A stretch of DNA of 64,000 nucleotides from Adiantum capillus-veneris (lineage: Eukaryota; Streptophyta; Polypodiopsida; Polypodiales; Pteridaceae): the NCBI GenBank assembly GCA_014529385.2, contig CM043944.1:56553268-56617267 (forward strand). Reading direction: 5' to 3'. The notes under the pieces are model-generated. The model searched no databases, was not told the origin of the DNA, and was given only the letters and a program-made list of their open reading frames with translations. Numbering within the stretch: position 1 is the first letter of the stretch; the number at the start of each line of letters is the position of its first letter. Position numbers and translations under genes: made by a program. Shown one piece after another: positions 22,400 to 34,635 of this stretch.

Positions 22400-23560
22400 C
22401 TCAGAAAAATCACAAGAGATAGACAACGAGTCATTGAGTTGGAAGCACGAAATTTCACACTCATTAAAAATCATCTCTACAAGAAAGAAAATGACAACCA
22501 ACTCAGGATACGTGCTTCCAAAAATAAATATTTTCCTATCTTAGAGCAAGCACATGAGGGATTAGAAGAGGCCATTTCTTGGGAGATAAGGCAACTAGAA
22601 TTGTCTTAACTAATACAATATGGTGGCCTACATTGTACATGGATGCGGATGAATATGTTAAACAATGTGATGATTTTCAACGTACCAAAGTACCCTTAAA
22701 AAGAGATGAGATGCCATTACGACCAATGATAAGAGCAAGGGCCTTTGCTAAGTGGGGTCTAGACTTTGTGGGACCAATCTCACCACCCACTTACAAATCT
22801 CATGTCCAATATATCATGGACTATCTCACAAAATGGGATGAAACAAAAGCCACACAAAAGGAAAATGCCATAACCACTGTGCAATTTCTATATAAAATGT
22901 CTTTTTAAGATATAGATTACCAATAGAAATTGTTAGTGATAGAGGCAGACATTCCCTAAATGAGGTTATTGACAATATTCTTGACAAATTTATAATTATT
23001 CATAGGAAGGCTGCCCCATACCATCCACAAGCCAATGGTCAGGCATAAGCTACTAATAAAATACTTTACACAGTATTGACAAAAATTGTGATGGAATCAC
23101 AAGTAGATTGGGATCAGAAGCCAAATTTGGCCTTATGGCCATATAGAGTGGCCTACAAGACATCCATTGGAACGGAACCCTACAATATGGTGTTTGGTCT
23201 TAATGCCATTCTCCCCATTGAATTCTTAATCCCAACTCTGCAAGTAGCTAAGCAACTAGATTGGACTGGTCATGAATTGTCATCAAGGTTAGATGAATTT
23301 GGAAAGCTAGATGAGCTACACCTTCAAGTGGTAGCATCTATTTATGCTCAAAAAAGGTGCCAAAAGAGTTCTTCGACAAGTATGTGCGGTCAAGGAAATT
23401 TAAAATTGGGGATTACATCTTGGTGTATACTCTAAAACAACATTCTAAGAGACTCAAAAAGCGAGTGATGAGACCCTTTGTGATCAAAAAATTGTCACCA
23501 AGTGGTGCCGTCAAACTTGCGATATTAAATGAAGAGGAAATGCCTAACTAGATCAGTGGA
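22400..23560 (+). pseudogene. Family C integrase
   Basis: The zinc-binding N-domain is partly legible (HEG at about 22,552; IWWPTLYMDADEYVKQC). The catalytic core shows WGLDFVGP (first Asp), IVSDRG (second Asp) and PYHPQANGQA followed by a stop, so the region of the catalytic Glu is broken. VAYKTSIGTEPYNMVFGLNA and a C-terminal barrel with KFKIGDYILVY and VMRPFVIKKLSPSGAVKL follow. No chromodomain is seen. At least four frame changes occur. Confidence 0.75.
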
Positions 23561-23829
23561 TGCAAGCTAAAGAAGTATCATCTACCACTAACCCAAGAAA
23601 TGCTACAGATAATCCATGACAAGAAACAACGAGCAAAAGAAAAGAAATGGGTTGTGGAAGAAGCACAAATGGAAGCTAAGGAGCGGATGGCTAAATGAAG
23701 GCTTCTACGACAACAACAACATGGGAGACCACTACGGATCAACGCCATTTCCATAGACGATTTCAAAGAGGATAGAGTGGACCCAGTGATTAAAGTCAAG
23801 ATTGGTCACAATCAAGTACCACCCTACTT

Positions 23830-24110
23830 GACACATGAGCACAAGGAAAAATCATTTCCCTTAGCTTGTATAAGCAAATTGGACAAGACATAGAGCTTCA
23901 CAAGATATCACAGGAGATGCAGAGTTATACTGACCATTAGATCAAAGAAATAGGGTTGATAACCTTGCATGTTCAAATCAATAACTATGCCTACCCACAC
24001 CGATTCTATGTGGTGGAAGACAATTAGAAGCAACACAAGCTAGTGCTAGGACATCCATGGTAGTGGATTTACAATGTTCATATAGATTGACCAACGTCAC
24101 AGACCTAGGG
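23830..24110 (+). pseudogene. Second retropepsin-like fragment after integrase
   Basis: A plus-strand reading with IGLITLHVQIN, AYPHRFYVVEDN and HKLVLGHPWW resembles the C-terminal half of a gypsy protease (Gly-His/Arg-Pro-Trp end). The preceding part (VIKVKIGHNQVPPYLTHEH) is unrecognised. It lies 3' of integrase, out of the usual order, and differs from the protease at 19.1-19.6 kb, so it is either an extra module or a piece of another element. Confidence 0.4.
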
Positions 24111-26329
24111 CCAACAAAGGAAATAACTACTGACAAGGACAAAGAAACTTTGCATACATGCACCATGCAATGGATTCCCAAAGAATCCACATTAACATCA
24201 ACAAACCAAGACAAGATGGTATTAGCTCAATCCAGCCCATCATCAACCAAGAATTTGGTAAAACAACCGCAAAAAAAACACCAAGATAGTCACCTAAGCC
24301 ACAACTCAAAACAAAGCAGATTTGGGTTACGAAAGATAAAATACATGCCAAAACATCATTCAATACCCAAAAGGCAAAGAAGACTTCAGTAACATCTAGC
24401 ATACCAAACAATAAGGAAAATCCCTGATCAAATCACAAAAACATGGCTACCAAAGAGGTTGATTCAAGCTTAAAAATCATAGGAGTTTATTTTGGATTTG
24501 AACGCACAGCCAGTTGAATCTCGATTTACGGCCAAATAAACCAACAAAACATCACTTGGATAATCAACGACCAAACAAGTCAACAAAGCAAGTTTGAATA
24601 GCCAAAGAAGTATATCAAGCACCAAAACATCAGCTTTGGATCTGAATACCAGTGAAAAAACACAAAGCAAACATCAAATCATCCAACAGCCAAAGAAACT
24701 ACAGAAACAATAAGTATGGCGATTAAAACATCCCAAGAAAGTCGACGACACGATTGGTCTTATCAATTTTTTCCAACTACCTATGAAAGCACGTGTTTCC
24801 ATACTCCAACTATGGCTATATGGACCAAGAATTATGGCTTCATCCACCCTAAATCCATAGTTCCAATTTGTCTAGGAAGACTCAGACACAGGAGGGGCGA
24901 GACATGTCAAAAGACATGGCTAAACTCAGGCAAAAAAGTTTATATATATTACCAGGCATTGTTTTACAATCGGTTTAAACCTTACTGTGCTTTATTGAGA
25001 TTGAATTTTCTAAAAATTCTAAGTAATGCTTGAAAGTAAGTAAGTGGGATCAGGTCATGTCAACGACAAAATAAGCCCATACTCTTGTATATACTCCTTA
25101 CGGAAGTTTTTTGTACTTTGTTACTAATAAAATGGTCAACCTGGTAAAAAAATTTGAGAAAAGCACAAAAATAGACCAAAGATGGTTTAAAAACACTTTG
25201 TAATTAGCAAAAAACTTATTTTCTTAAGCCAAGAAAAATTTACTTAATTTTGGGTAATTTTTATATTATTTTTGGCTTAATTTTGCTCAATGTTGAGAAA
25301 TTTCAATGTTTTTTGTACCTTTTTAAGATTTTCTTCCTAAAAATCTAATAAAAAAATCTAAAAAAGCAATGAAGAATCTAAAGACAAACAACAAAGTTCC
25401 ATAACAAAAGGAACTCACAGAAAAAGTTTGGAAGCAACAAATGACGTCAAATTTTGGTCTAAATACGGAAGTGGCCAGGAAGGTAAACCTGTCGTATCTT
25501 GGCCATACAAAGTCCAAATGCACAAATGAAAGATCCTCCAAAAATCTAAGAGATGTACAAAGAATGATGGGATCAAAAAGGAAAACGGGTTTCTGGAAGC
25601 ACTAGGCATATATACTAACTTAGGAGGAATTTCTAGTCATTTCCACCTAGTGGCTTTATGAGAGAGAGCGAGCGAGTGAGCACATGCGTTCTTTGGAGAG
25701 TCAATATGCATGGATCAAGAATTCCCATGGTGAGCAAAGCTAGTGGTAAGTTCTATACTGCTCATATAGCATGTGTATGCATGCAAGCAACTAACCCACC
25801 CCACCAAAAACACAAAAATAGGGTCTAGGCACCTCATATAGAGAAGTGGGCACTACACAAAGTAGGAATGTCCAAATGATTGGAATAGGGCATCAAAAAA
25901 ATCCCCACATCATGGGGAAGGTAGGGATATGACCCAAGTCAGCTATAGGTCCCAGTGGTGCAGCTACTACAGTAGCAACCACTTGGCATCAAAGCTAGAA
26001 CAAATTATACCCACAATTTTTACATCTTCAAAGGATCCCAATGATCCATGACCACATCATTTGGATACCCAAAACCCAGCAAAAATAATAAAAGTACCCA
26101 AAATATTAGAAAATGCCCTCACACAAAGAACAAGTGACCAACTTACAGATGCATGGACTAAGCAGAACCTCCTTGGCATGGGGGACCCAACCATATCAAA
26201 ATTGTGCAAATTGGCTCCAAATGTTAGCTATCACGGTTGCGTCCATAAGGCTCAGAGCAAGCAAAATTTTGCATCAATAGTTTCCACAGGTTAAGAGGGT
26301 CCCAATGACACATCATTTGCTCAATGTCC
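24111..26329. other. Decayed repeat DNA, no gene recognised
   Basis: Scattered ORFs up to 111 codons (24,057-24,392; 24,716-25,033; 26,061-26,294) have lysine-, serine- and asparagine-rich compositions and no motif that I recognise. 24.1-25.0 kb may be the 3' part of the family C element. A polyadenylation-like AATAAAATGG lies at 25,125-25,135. Confidence 0.35.
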
Positions 26330-27960
26330 CAACTTCAATTTTTGATCCAAGGGCATTGCAATAGGCTTACAATCAGCCATACCATAATCTATCAACATGC
26401 CCAAAGCATATTGCCTTTGTGACATACACCCTCTTATGTGAAAATAATCTCATTGCCCAAAAAGTAACACGAATCTCCCAAATCTTTTATCTTAAATTTT
26501 TGCATAAGTAGAGCCTATACATCCTCTACTTCAACCACATTATCACCTCCAATAATCAAGTCTTTCATCTCAAATTCCTACATAAGTAGAGCCTATACAC
26601 CCTCCACTTTAGCCACATGCGACAACCAATAATCGAGTCATCCACATAAATGCATATCACACACACATAGCTTGGCTACATACTATACTTTAACATCTAT
26701 CATAGACAACGGTACATTCTTGTATACATAATGGGATGTGCATTATCATCCCTAATCCCTATGTAGACAAGAATTTTCAAAGTCTACTTTCCTTGAACCA
26801 CTATTATTTAAGATGTACTACACCACAAATAGCTTAATCTCAGGCTCATCTACATTCCTGCTAGTGGTTGCATAATTATTTTGTTGCCTTCTATCTAAAT
26901 AGTCACTACTAGAATTAGGGTTGTAGGGATGTTTACAAAACTTGGAGAAGATGAAGAAGCTCAAGGCACACAACATAGGGTGTAATGCTTAGTTCAAATA
27001 TAGAAAGATTAGTTATCCCTAGAGTCATGGGCATATATAAAATGCACAAGGAAAAAAAACTCCTAAGGAGGTAGAAAATGCCATAATAGTCCTAAGTGTG
27101 TTCACACATGTCACTTCCACATATATGGCAACAAATCCCTTCTAGGAGTGATGCGATGAAGGAGAGCTTACACATAATGTATATGAAAGTGCCATGCTTT
27201 AAGGACTTAATTAATCCACAAAGGGAAGAAAGCCCAAAACTTTGTGGAAAGCTTCAAACTTCTCACAAGACAATGCCTTTGTGAATAAATTTGCACGATT
27301 GTCCTATGTTGGCACACATAAGACAAGTTGATCTCTAGTGCTCAGAGTCTCTCCTTGACACAATCATAATTCACATCAATGTGTGTAGTGTGAGCATGAC
27401 AAATTGGGCTTCTAGCAAGTGATAATGTGCTCTGACTATCAAAGTAGATGATGTTTGTAGTGTCTTGTCCAACACCCAAATCATCCATAAGGCATTTGAA
27501 CCATGCACACTCAATTGTAGCTATGCATATGCATAAACAAGTGTGAAGGAACTCTCATTCATAGTAGTTAGAATAATCTTTCCAACTCCCTTCGCTATAT
27601 TTAAAGAGGCATTGTTGGAAAAGGTGACCATGTTCCATGAGGGACAACCTCAAGAGAGGCAAACAAGTCACGATGCAAATTAATGCTTTGTAGCACCACT
27701 ATCAAAGTACCAAACATGTCGCTTTATGACAATTTACATACATGCATCATGGACAGAAGGATTATATGTACCATCTATAGTAAATACCCACTCTGCATCT
27801 ACATCAATAACACAATCTCCATTTTCAAAATATTCTACAATAGCTGCACTGGTAGTAGATCCAGTCTCTTCTTTGTTGGCCTCTTTTGCCTTCAACTTAG
27901 GACATTTCTAGCCTTGCAATGATGTGAACACATCTTCTATTTTGAGTCACTCAAAGTGGA
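26330..27960 (-). pseudogene. Copia element fragments (protease, RNase H, RT)
   Basis: Minus-strand Copia pol pieces, full of stops. At 27,640-27,960 there is CPKLKAKEANKEE then VWYFDSGATKH, the Gag-protease region with an intact DSGA active site. At 27,250-27,560 there is ECAWFKCLMDDLGV and IYFDSQSTLSLARSPICHA, the RNase H end. At 26,330-26,700 there is ICIYVDDSIIG (RT YVDD box, about 26,637-26,648), FKIKDLGDSCYFLGNEI, QYALGMLIDYGMADCKPI and MPLDQKLKLGH. Along the minus strand the order is protease, RNase H, RT, so integrase is missing and RT is misplaced. The RT piece contains a 78-bp tandem duplication (26,503-26,580 and 26,581-26,658). Confidence 0.7.
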
Positions 27961-28290
27961 TGATACCTCAAACTACAAAATTGGCTCTAAGACTCACTAT
28001 TTTTCAAAGTCCCAACACTTAGAGAAACAATTTATTATACCATTAAACCCAAAAATTGCAAAATTAACAAAAATGATTTTCTAAAAATAGTGAAAATCCA
28101 AAACATGGATTTGACATGTGTTGGAAGCCTAAAACAAGTTGACAAGCTTTTTTTCTAAAAATAGTATATGCATGAATTCTTATAGTGTACATGTCCAAGT
28201 ATTTTTTCAAAAAAATTTTAATGTGCTTTAAAGGTTCTTAAGGGGTCTACATGGAACATCAAAACTTTAGAGAAATTTTTGTTCAATTGT
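27961..28290. other. No feature recognised
   Basis: AT-rich sequence between Copia fragments and the inverted-repeat block; no coding motif seen. Confidence 0.4.
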
Positions 28291-28630
28291 ACCTATACGT
28301 TAAACGAAAAATGTATAACACGTGTTAAATGGGTGTATTATACAATGAACCCAATATCATCAAAATAAGCGTATCATTGAATTTCTTTGTGTTTTGATCA
28401 AAAAAAAAATTTCGGTCAAAATGCTTTTGATAAAAAAGGCCTTTGATTGAAACGTTCTTTCTGCTAATAACTTGCTACTAAACGCTATATTCTGGCATAA
28501 TACATGTACAAAGCATATGATTCCCAAATGTTTTTGATAAAAAAGCATTTTGGGGATTAAATGTTTGGTATGCATATAATATGAAAAAATGCATTTATAC
28601 GTTTAGTAACGTATTAAACGTATAAATTTT
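28291..28630. repeat. Nested inverted repeats, MITE-like candidate
   Basis: The outer arms TATACGTTAAACG (about 28,293) and the reverse complement of TATACGTTTAATACG (ending about 28,624) enclose inner perfect 12-bp arms CAAAATGCTTTT (28,417-28,428) and AAAAGCATTTTG (28,541-28,552). A separate perfect 12-bp hairpin with a 9-base loop sits at 28,594-28,626 (TTTATACGTTTA...TAAACGTATAAA). The palindrome AACACGTGTT lies at about 28,317. No clear target duplication was found. Confidence 0.45.
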
Positions 28631-30231
28631 GATATATGGGCATATAAATACAACCTACTGGAAAAATACCAATTTAATATGGAGTATATATATATTTTTT
28701 TCCCATTCCCTACATGCCTCCAGAAAAACTCCTTAAAAGGTGTTCATGATGAGGTTTTTTGTGGTTCATGAGAACAAGAATTTTCTTACAGCCAGGAAAG
28801 TGGCTTCTGGTCACACAACCCTAAAGAACAAAAAGAAAGTTGTAATTGTAGGTGAAAAGGTATAGATGACTTGCACTAGCACGTTACCCCTCATGAGAAA
28901 TAGGATTTGATGCCCTTCTTCCCTTCAACCAGTCTCAAGTCTGCATAAGAAGTGTTGATTTTTGAAGAACCTTGCAATCAAATGGGTTAAGATGAAGCTG
29001 CCCTTCAAGATAGAAGGGTTCATATTTGTTATTCCATCATTAGAAGGGATAACCATCGGAATGACCTTTTAAAACTAAAGTTTAGGTAGGTTTGGTTCAT
29101 GTCCCCATATCCATGACCAAACATTCTAAAAATATGTTGTAAAAAATTGTAGCTGAAAATGAAGAACTAAGGTGTGTTGTGTAGCTTTGATAGACCATAA
29201 GCGTGAAGAATTTAAAAGATTCATTTTAGTTGTGTGTTGATACTTAACTGAGATTTTGATTCAAATTTTGACTTTTTGGTTATTTCAATCTTACAAACTA
29301 AGGTTAAGGATATGGTGCTTGTTCAAGAAATGGTTTAGGATTCTAGAGTCTTAAAAGTTAGACCCTTCAGTAGTTTATTGTGCTCGGATAAATATAACAT
29401 GTGAGAGAGGGAGAGATCACCATCAATTTTAAGTAGAAAGAGAAACAAAGATACTATGCCTGAGTGAGAGAAATACTAATGTATTGCCAAACATAGAAAG
29501 AGAAAGAGACATACTATGAATGAGTGAGTGATAGAAATATTAGTGTATTGCTAAAGGCAATTGCAACTTGTATAGATTTTTTTGGGTACTTTGATGTGGA
29601 TGGGTGAATTTTTTTCTTTTTGTTCATTAGAAGGGCAATTGTAAATTTTTCCGTTCGATGTAAAAGGGAATAAGGTGCGAATGCCTATCATCAAGCATTC
29701 TGGTTTGCCTTGCAAATCCTATTTTAGAGGGCCTTCTAAAATCTAGAGGGTGGTTTAAGGACCTTTTACATTGGAGGTGCTTCTAAGATGTGCATCACAT
29801 TTAATGCACCAAGGAAGGTGTATGAAAACACATTTTTAGCTTGCCCCAAAGCGGTGAGGCCTTACTGACGCCTCCCCTCTTTGATAATGAAAAAGGGGAG
29901 GTCATCTTTTAAGAACACACAATTTTTTGATTGGTTGGTGGAGATAGAAGATATTGATTACAAAGATAACCAAATATATTCACATGGCCACTAATAATGG
30001 AGAGCAGACTTATGAGTCATAATCACACTTGGTAGGACAGGTACATAAACAAACTCCAAAAGTAGTGATCAAGTGTCCTTTCTATCTTCTGATGTGATAT
30101 ATATAGATAATCAACCTTTTAGGACTAAAGGCGCTACAATTCTTTGATAGTATACAAGATTTCTTCTCTTACATCTTACCTTCTAAGTTCTTCTTGAAAG
30201 GAAAAAAGTGGAGATTAACCCAAAATTTAAT

Positions 30232-30234
<3 letters not shown>
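28631..30234. other. No gene recognised
   Basis: AT-rich, without an ORF of note. It contains two loosely repeated GAGAGAAATA.TA-type segments at 29,460-29,550. Confidence 0.35.

Positions 30235-30280
<46 letters not shown>
30235..30280. repeat. (CT)23 microsatellite
   Basis: Uninterrupted CT dinucleotides directly at the left edge of the tandem array, followed by GT repeats. Confidence 0.9.
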
Positions 30281-30281
<1 letters not shown>

Positions 30282-30283
<2 letters not shown>

Positions 30284-33200
30284 TGTGTGTGTTGTTGTTT
30301 TTAGACTTATACACAAAAGAACATAACATTTCAAAAGACAGCTGTCTTTAGACAAAGGACAATGATTAGCAAAAAAACAACTCAGTCTGTGATTCATTTT
30401 TGTCCATCGTAGTGAGAATGAGGCATCTTTCTAGTGTATATAATAAGGTCAAGAAAAACTTATTCTGAAGTGAAAGAGGCCAGGTTTGACATTGATGGAC
30501 ATTAGCAAAGGCAAAAAGATCCTCAATAAAGATAGAGTCCTCACCTACATCCATATAAATAAGAGAAGAGATTTGTTAGCCTTGAATATGTATTAAAGGT
30601 GTCAATGAACCACATAACAATTCAAAAGGTAGCTAGCTTTAGACAAAGGACAATGATTAGCACAAAAACAACTCAGTCTTTGATTCATTTTTGTACATGA
30701 TAGTGATAATGAGGTATCATTATAGTGTTTTTAAGATAAGAAGGTCAAGCACAAATTATTCTGAAGTGAAAGAGGCCTGGTTCAACATTGATGGATAGTG
30801 AAAAAGCCAAAGATATCCTAAGTAAAGATAGAGTCACCTCACCTGTATCCATATAAATAAGACAACAGGTTTGTTAGCATTAAATACGTATTACAAGTAT
30901 CAATGAATCTATCAGTTTATATCCATATCCTACTTAAAATCTTTTTAACTTATACATATTAAGCATGTAGTGTTAAATATCAGTAAGTATCCATTCTCAA
31001 AGTAGTAAGCCGCACATGAAAGTTACATGTGTGTGTGTGTGTGCGCCTGCCCTTACCCAAGCACCTTATTCAATGAGTCGGTAGTAGGCCCATTGAGTAT
31101 CGGCCTACTGCCTCCTCAAGTTGATGAGAATAGAATAGTCAGGTATGAACCCAAAGAGCAGTATCATATCAAAAAATACATGAGTCCCATCAAAGCTATA
31201 AGTGACAATGTTAACATAGAGAATTATACTCTAGTCAGAGTTTTAAGGCTTTGTAGCTAGTAGAGAATAGTGTGAATGCTGCTCATAGTCAGTCGTATAA
31301 GTTTTCCATGCTTTAACCAGTTTCTATGGAGAGTCCTCAAATGAACCATCCATCCAGTAGTAGTTCATTTATAGGTAAAATGTTTTTGAAATCATAAGAA
31401 TCAAAATAATTACACAAGGGTAAGTAATTTTGGATTAACCTACAACCTAAAACCATCAGTGTTCAAGACTACAATCTGTGAGTAGGAATCCAATCTATAG
31501 ACAAGGAAAGACCACCTAGCACCTGTCAACTTAACAAGGAATTATAGACAGTGGGTCCATCAAAGCTTATAGACAAAAATCACCAAATCCAGTGTTCTGA
31601 TTTCTCAGCGTTCTATGAAAACCTTGTTTTTAGGACATGTGTGTTGTTGTTTTCAGACTTATACTTATACACAAAAGAACATAACAATTCAAAAGATAGT
31701 TGGATTTAAACAAAGGATACTGATTAGCACAAAAACAACTCAGTCTTTGAATCATTTTTGTACATCATAGTGAGAATGAGGTATCAGTGTTTTGTATATA
31801 AAAAGGTCAATGAAAACTTATTCTTTAGTGAAAGAGGCCAGGTTCGACATTGATGGACTGTAGCAAAGACAAAAAGATGTTAAGTAAAGATAGAGTCCTC
31901 ACTTGCATCCATATAAATAAGGCAACAAATTTGTTAGCCTTGAATACATATTATATGTATCCATAAACCTATCCTTTGTTATCCATGTCCTACTTAAAAC
32001 CTTTTTAACTTATACCTACCATCCATGTAGTGTTGAAAATCAGCAAGTATCCATTCTCAGAATAGTAAGCCACACATGAAAGTGGCATGTGTGTGTGCAT
32101 GCGCGCGTGCGTGTGCACGCCTGTCTTAACTCAGGCACAATACTGATGAGTCAGCAATAGGTCCATTGAGTATGGGCCTACTAGCTCATCAAGTTGATGA
32201 GCATAGAATAGTCAAGTCTGAACCCAAAGAGATATATCATATCACAAAATCCATGAGTCTCATTGGAGCTCTAAGTGACAATGTTAACAGAGAGAATTAT
32301 ACTCATATAAGGCTTTGTTAGCCACTAGACAATAGTATGGATGTCGTTCATAGTCATTCATAAAAGTTTTACATGCTTTAATCAATTTCTATGGATAGTC
32401 CTCAAACAAACCATCCATCCAAGAGTAGTTTGTTTATAGGTAAGATGTTCCTAGAATCATAAGAAGTGAAATAATTACATAAAGGTAAGTAATTTTGGAT
32501 TAATCTGCAACCTAAATCTAGCAGAGTCAAAGACTACAATAGCTATGAGTAGGAATCCGATCTCTAGACAAGGAAGGACCACTAGTAACACTTGTCAACC
32601 TAACAAGGAATTATAGACAATGGGGCCATCAAACCCTATAGACAAAAATCTTCAAAGCCGGTGTCTTGATTTCTTAGCTTTCTGGGAGAACCTTGTGCTT
32701 GAATAGTAAGCCACACATGAAAGTGACATCTATGTGTGTGTGCCCACCCTAACCCAAGCACCATACTCAATGAATCAAAAGTAGGACCATTGAGTATGGG
32801 CGTTCTTCTTCATCAAGTTGTTGAGAATAGAATAGTCAAGTTTCAACCCTAACATAAGAGGGTGTTTATACTCCCGTCAAGGATTTAAGGCTTTGTTAGC
32901 CATAAGAGAATAGTATGGATGTCATTCATAGTTAGTCATAGAAGTTTTCCATGCTTTAACCAGTGTTTATCTATAGTCCTTAAACAAAATGTCCACCCAA
33001 GAGTAGTTTGTTTATAGGTAAAATGTTCCTGAAATCATAAGAATCAAAATTATACAAAGGTAAGTAATTTTGGATTAACCTACAACCTAAAACCAAAAGA
33101 GTCAAAGACTACAATATCTATGAGTAGGAATCCGATCCATAGACAACGAAAGACCACCTAACACCTGTAAATCTAACAAGGAATTATAGATAATGGGTCC

Positions 33201-33748
33201 ATCAAAGCCTATCGACAAAAATCTCAAAAGCGAGTGTCCTGGTTTCCCAGCTTTCTAGGAGAAACTTGTGTTTAGGACATGTGTGTTGTCTTTGGACTTA
33301 CACTTATACACAAAAGAACATAACACAAAAGAACATAAGCTGTCTTTAGACAAAGGACAATGATAAACACAAAAACAACTCAGTCTTTGATTCATTTTTG
33401 TACATCATAGTGAGAATGAGGTATCATTTCAGTGTTTTGTTTATAAGAAGGTCAAGAAAAACTTATTCTAAAGTGAAAGAGGCGAGGTTCGACATTGATG
33501 GACAATAGCAAAGCCAAAAAGATCCTTGGTAAAGATAGAATCATCACCTGCATCCATATAAACAAGGCAACAGATTCTTTAACCTTGAATACGTACTACA
33601 AGTGTCAACAAACTATCAGTTGTTATCCATGTCCTACTTAAAACCATTTTAGCTTATACCTACCATCCATGTAGTGTTAAATATCAGCAAGTATCCATTC
33701 TCAGAACAGTAACCCACACATGAAAGTGACATATGTATGTGTGTGTGA
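30282..33748. repeat. Complex tandem array of A-B-C modules
   Basis: Three recurring modules. A (CAAAGGACAATGATTAGCA, then AACTCAGTC and TCATTTTTGTACAT) starts near 30,290, 30,610, 31,630 and 33,275. B (GCCACACATGAAAGTGACAT with a GT/CG tract, then CCATTGAGTATGGGC) starts near 31,010, 32,070, 32,705 and 33,712, the last truncated. C (GGTAAGTAATTTTGGATTAA and CAAGGAATTATAGAC) starts near 31,420, 32,485 and 33,060. Full A-B-C periods are about 1.1-1.4 kb, and some modules were lost or added. No long ORF crosses a unit. Copies are roughly 85-90% alike by eye. A diverged A module lies at 61,690-62,050. Confidence 0.85.
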
Positions 33749-34050
33749 ATCTCTCTTCAAAGATGGTCTAAGATAAGTTTTTGACCTCTTCTATAAGAGT
33801 TCAAATGGCACACAAGCTTCAAGGCTCTATATTTGGTGACATAAACTTAACGATTGTCAATCTGCTCTCTCTCTCTCTCTCTCTCTGTGGCCCCTATTTC
33901 CCCAATTATGTATCACAACCAAGCTTCCAATAAGTGATAGTCAAATCCTCTTATAAGACCATTTTGAGCACGTGGTATCACAAATAATTTCAATGGAAAA
34001 AAATTTTCAGATATCTAGTAAGACTTGTTAATGCAATGAATATTATTAAC
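33749..34050. other. Short unannotated stretch with (CT)n
   Basis: Contains a CT tract at about 33,864-33,886 and no recognisable gene. Confidence 0.5.
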
Positions 34051-34056
34051 ATCATT

Positions 34057-34630
34057 TATGAATGGTTGTTTCAAACTTTTGGGTTGCAATCTTGCATTCT
34101 TATTATGCATATTACAAGGTTATGTCCTATTAATGAAAATATTTCATTATTTGTACTTAGAGGCGATTTATGTTTACATTCTATTATGGTCCAAATGTTT
34201 TAACAAGGCTATCTCAAAAATGCAAGGGGAAGTAATTCATTCTTTTCAAAGATCTATTCACACCTATTCCTTGTCTTTCAATGTATGCTACAAGCATAAC
34301 ATCTGCCATGAGCATTGGAAACTATGAATCATTAGTCATGGAAATGCAAGCTCGGATATGTTTTTGCTAAATGCATGCACACTAGGTGCTATGAGCCCTA
34401 GTGCATAGGCACATTTGCAATGGCATGAAACTTCATGAATATGATAGCATATGAAGCCGCACTAGAGGTGCAATACCTCTATGGGATTTATTGTGGGTCT
34501 ACCAACCACCATACATGGTCGTGGCTTGGTATGGGTGCTTGTACATAGATTGCCTAGAATTTGTAAGTTTATTCCAATCAAGTCCACTCTTGAACCACGT
34601 TTGTTGTTAAGAATCTGTATCAATTAAATA
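34057..34630 (+). pseudogene. Family B gypsy integrase, 5' half of a split copy
   Basis: A decayed integrase. The left part aligns at DNA level with 56,400-56,600 (zinc-binding region, partly legible). At about 34,470-34,540 it reads MGFIVGLPTTIHGRG and WVLV, equivalent to the MDFIVGLP start of the catalytic core with its first Asp position. KFIPIKSTLEP follows near 34,563. The frame is then cut at 34,635 by the LTR of the young chromovirus and resumes at 43,723. Several stops predate that insertion. Confidence 0.7.
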
Positions 34631-34635
34631 GATCA
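34631..34635. repeat. Target site duplication GATCA (left)
   Basis: GATCA directly precedes the TG of the 5' LTR and recurs directly after the CA of the 3' LTR at 43,723-43,727. A perfect 5-bp duplication proves the two LTRs belong to one insertion. Confidence 0.92.

Larger units (their letters stand above)
16128..24110 (+). mobile_element. Degenerate Ty3/gypsy element, family C
   Basis: About 8 kb of plus-strand gag-protease-RT-RNase H-integrase in the canonical gypsy order, cut by many stops and frameshifts and with no LTRs that I could pair. The gag end carries KWC...ECYY and CCHC motifs as in plant gypsy elements with long Gag. A sister copy lies inverted at 48,935-52,420. Both share protease (GYMEKP/DGHIERP, SCGIEYEH/SCGIDYQH), the pre-RT spacer (YTLQDRK/FTIQDIK) and the RT entry (WSYKDLKGVDP). 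It is non-functional as it stands. The sequence right of integrase (23.56-24.1 kb) includes a second protease-like piece and may be part of the element or a separate fragment. Confidence 0.8.
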
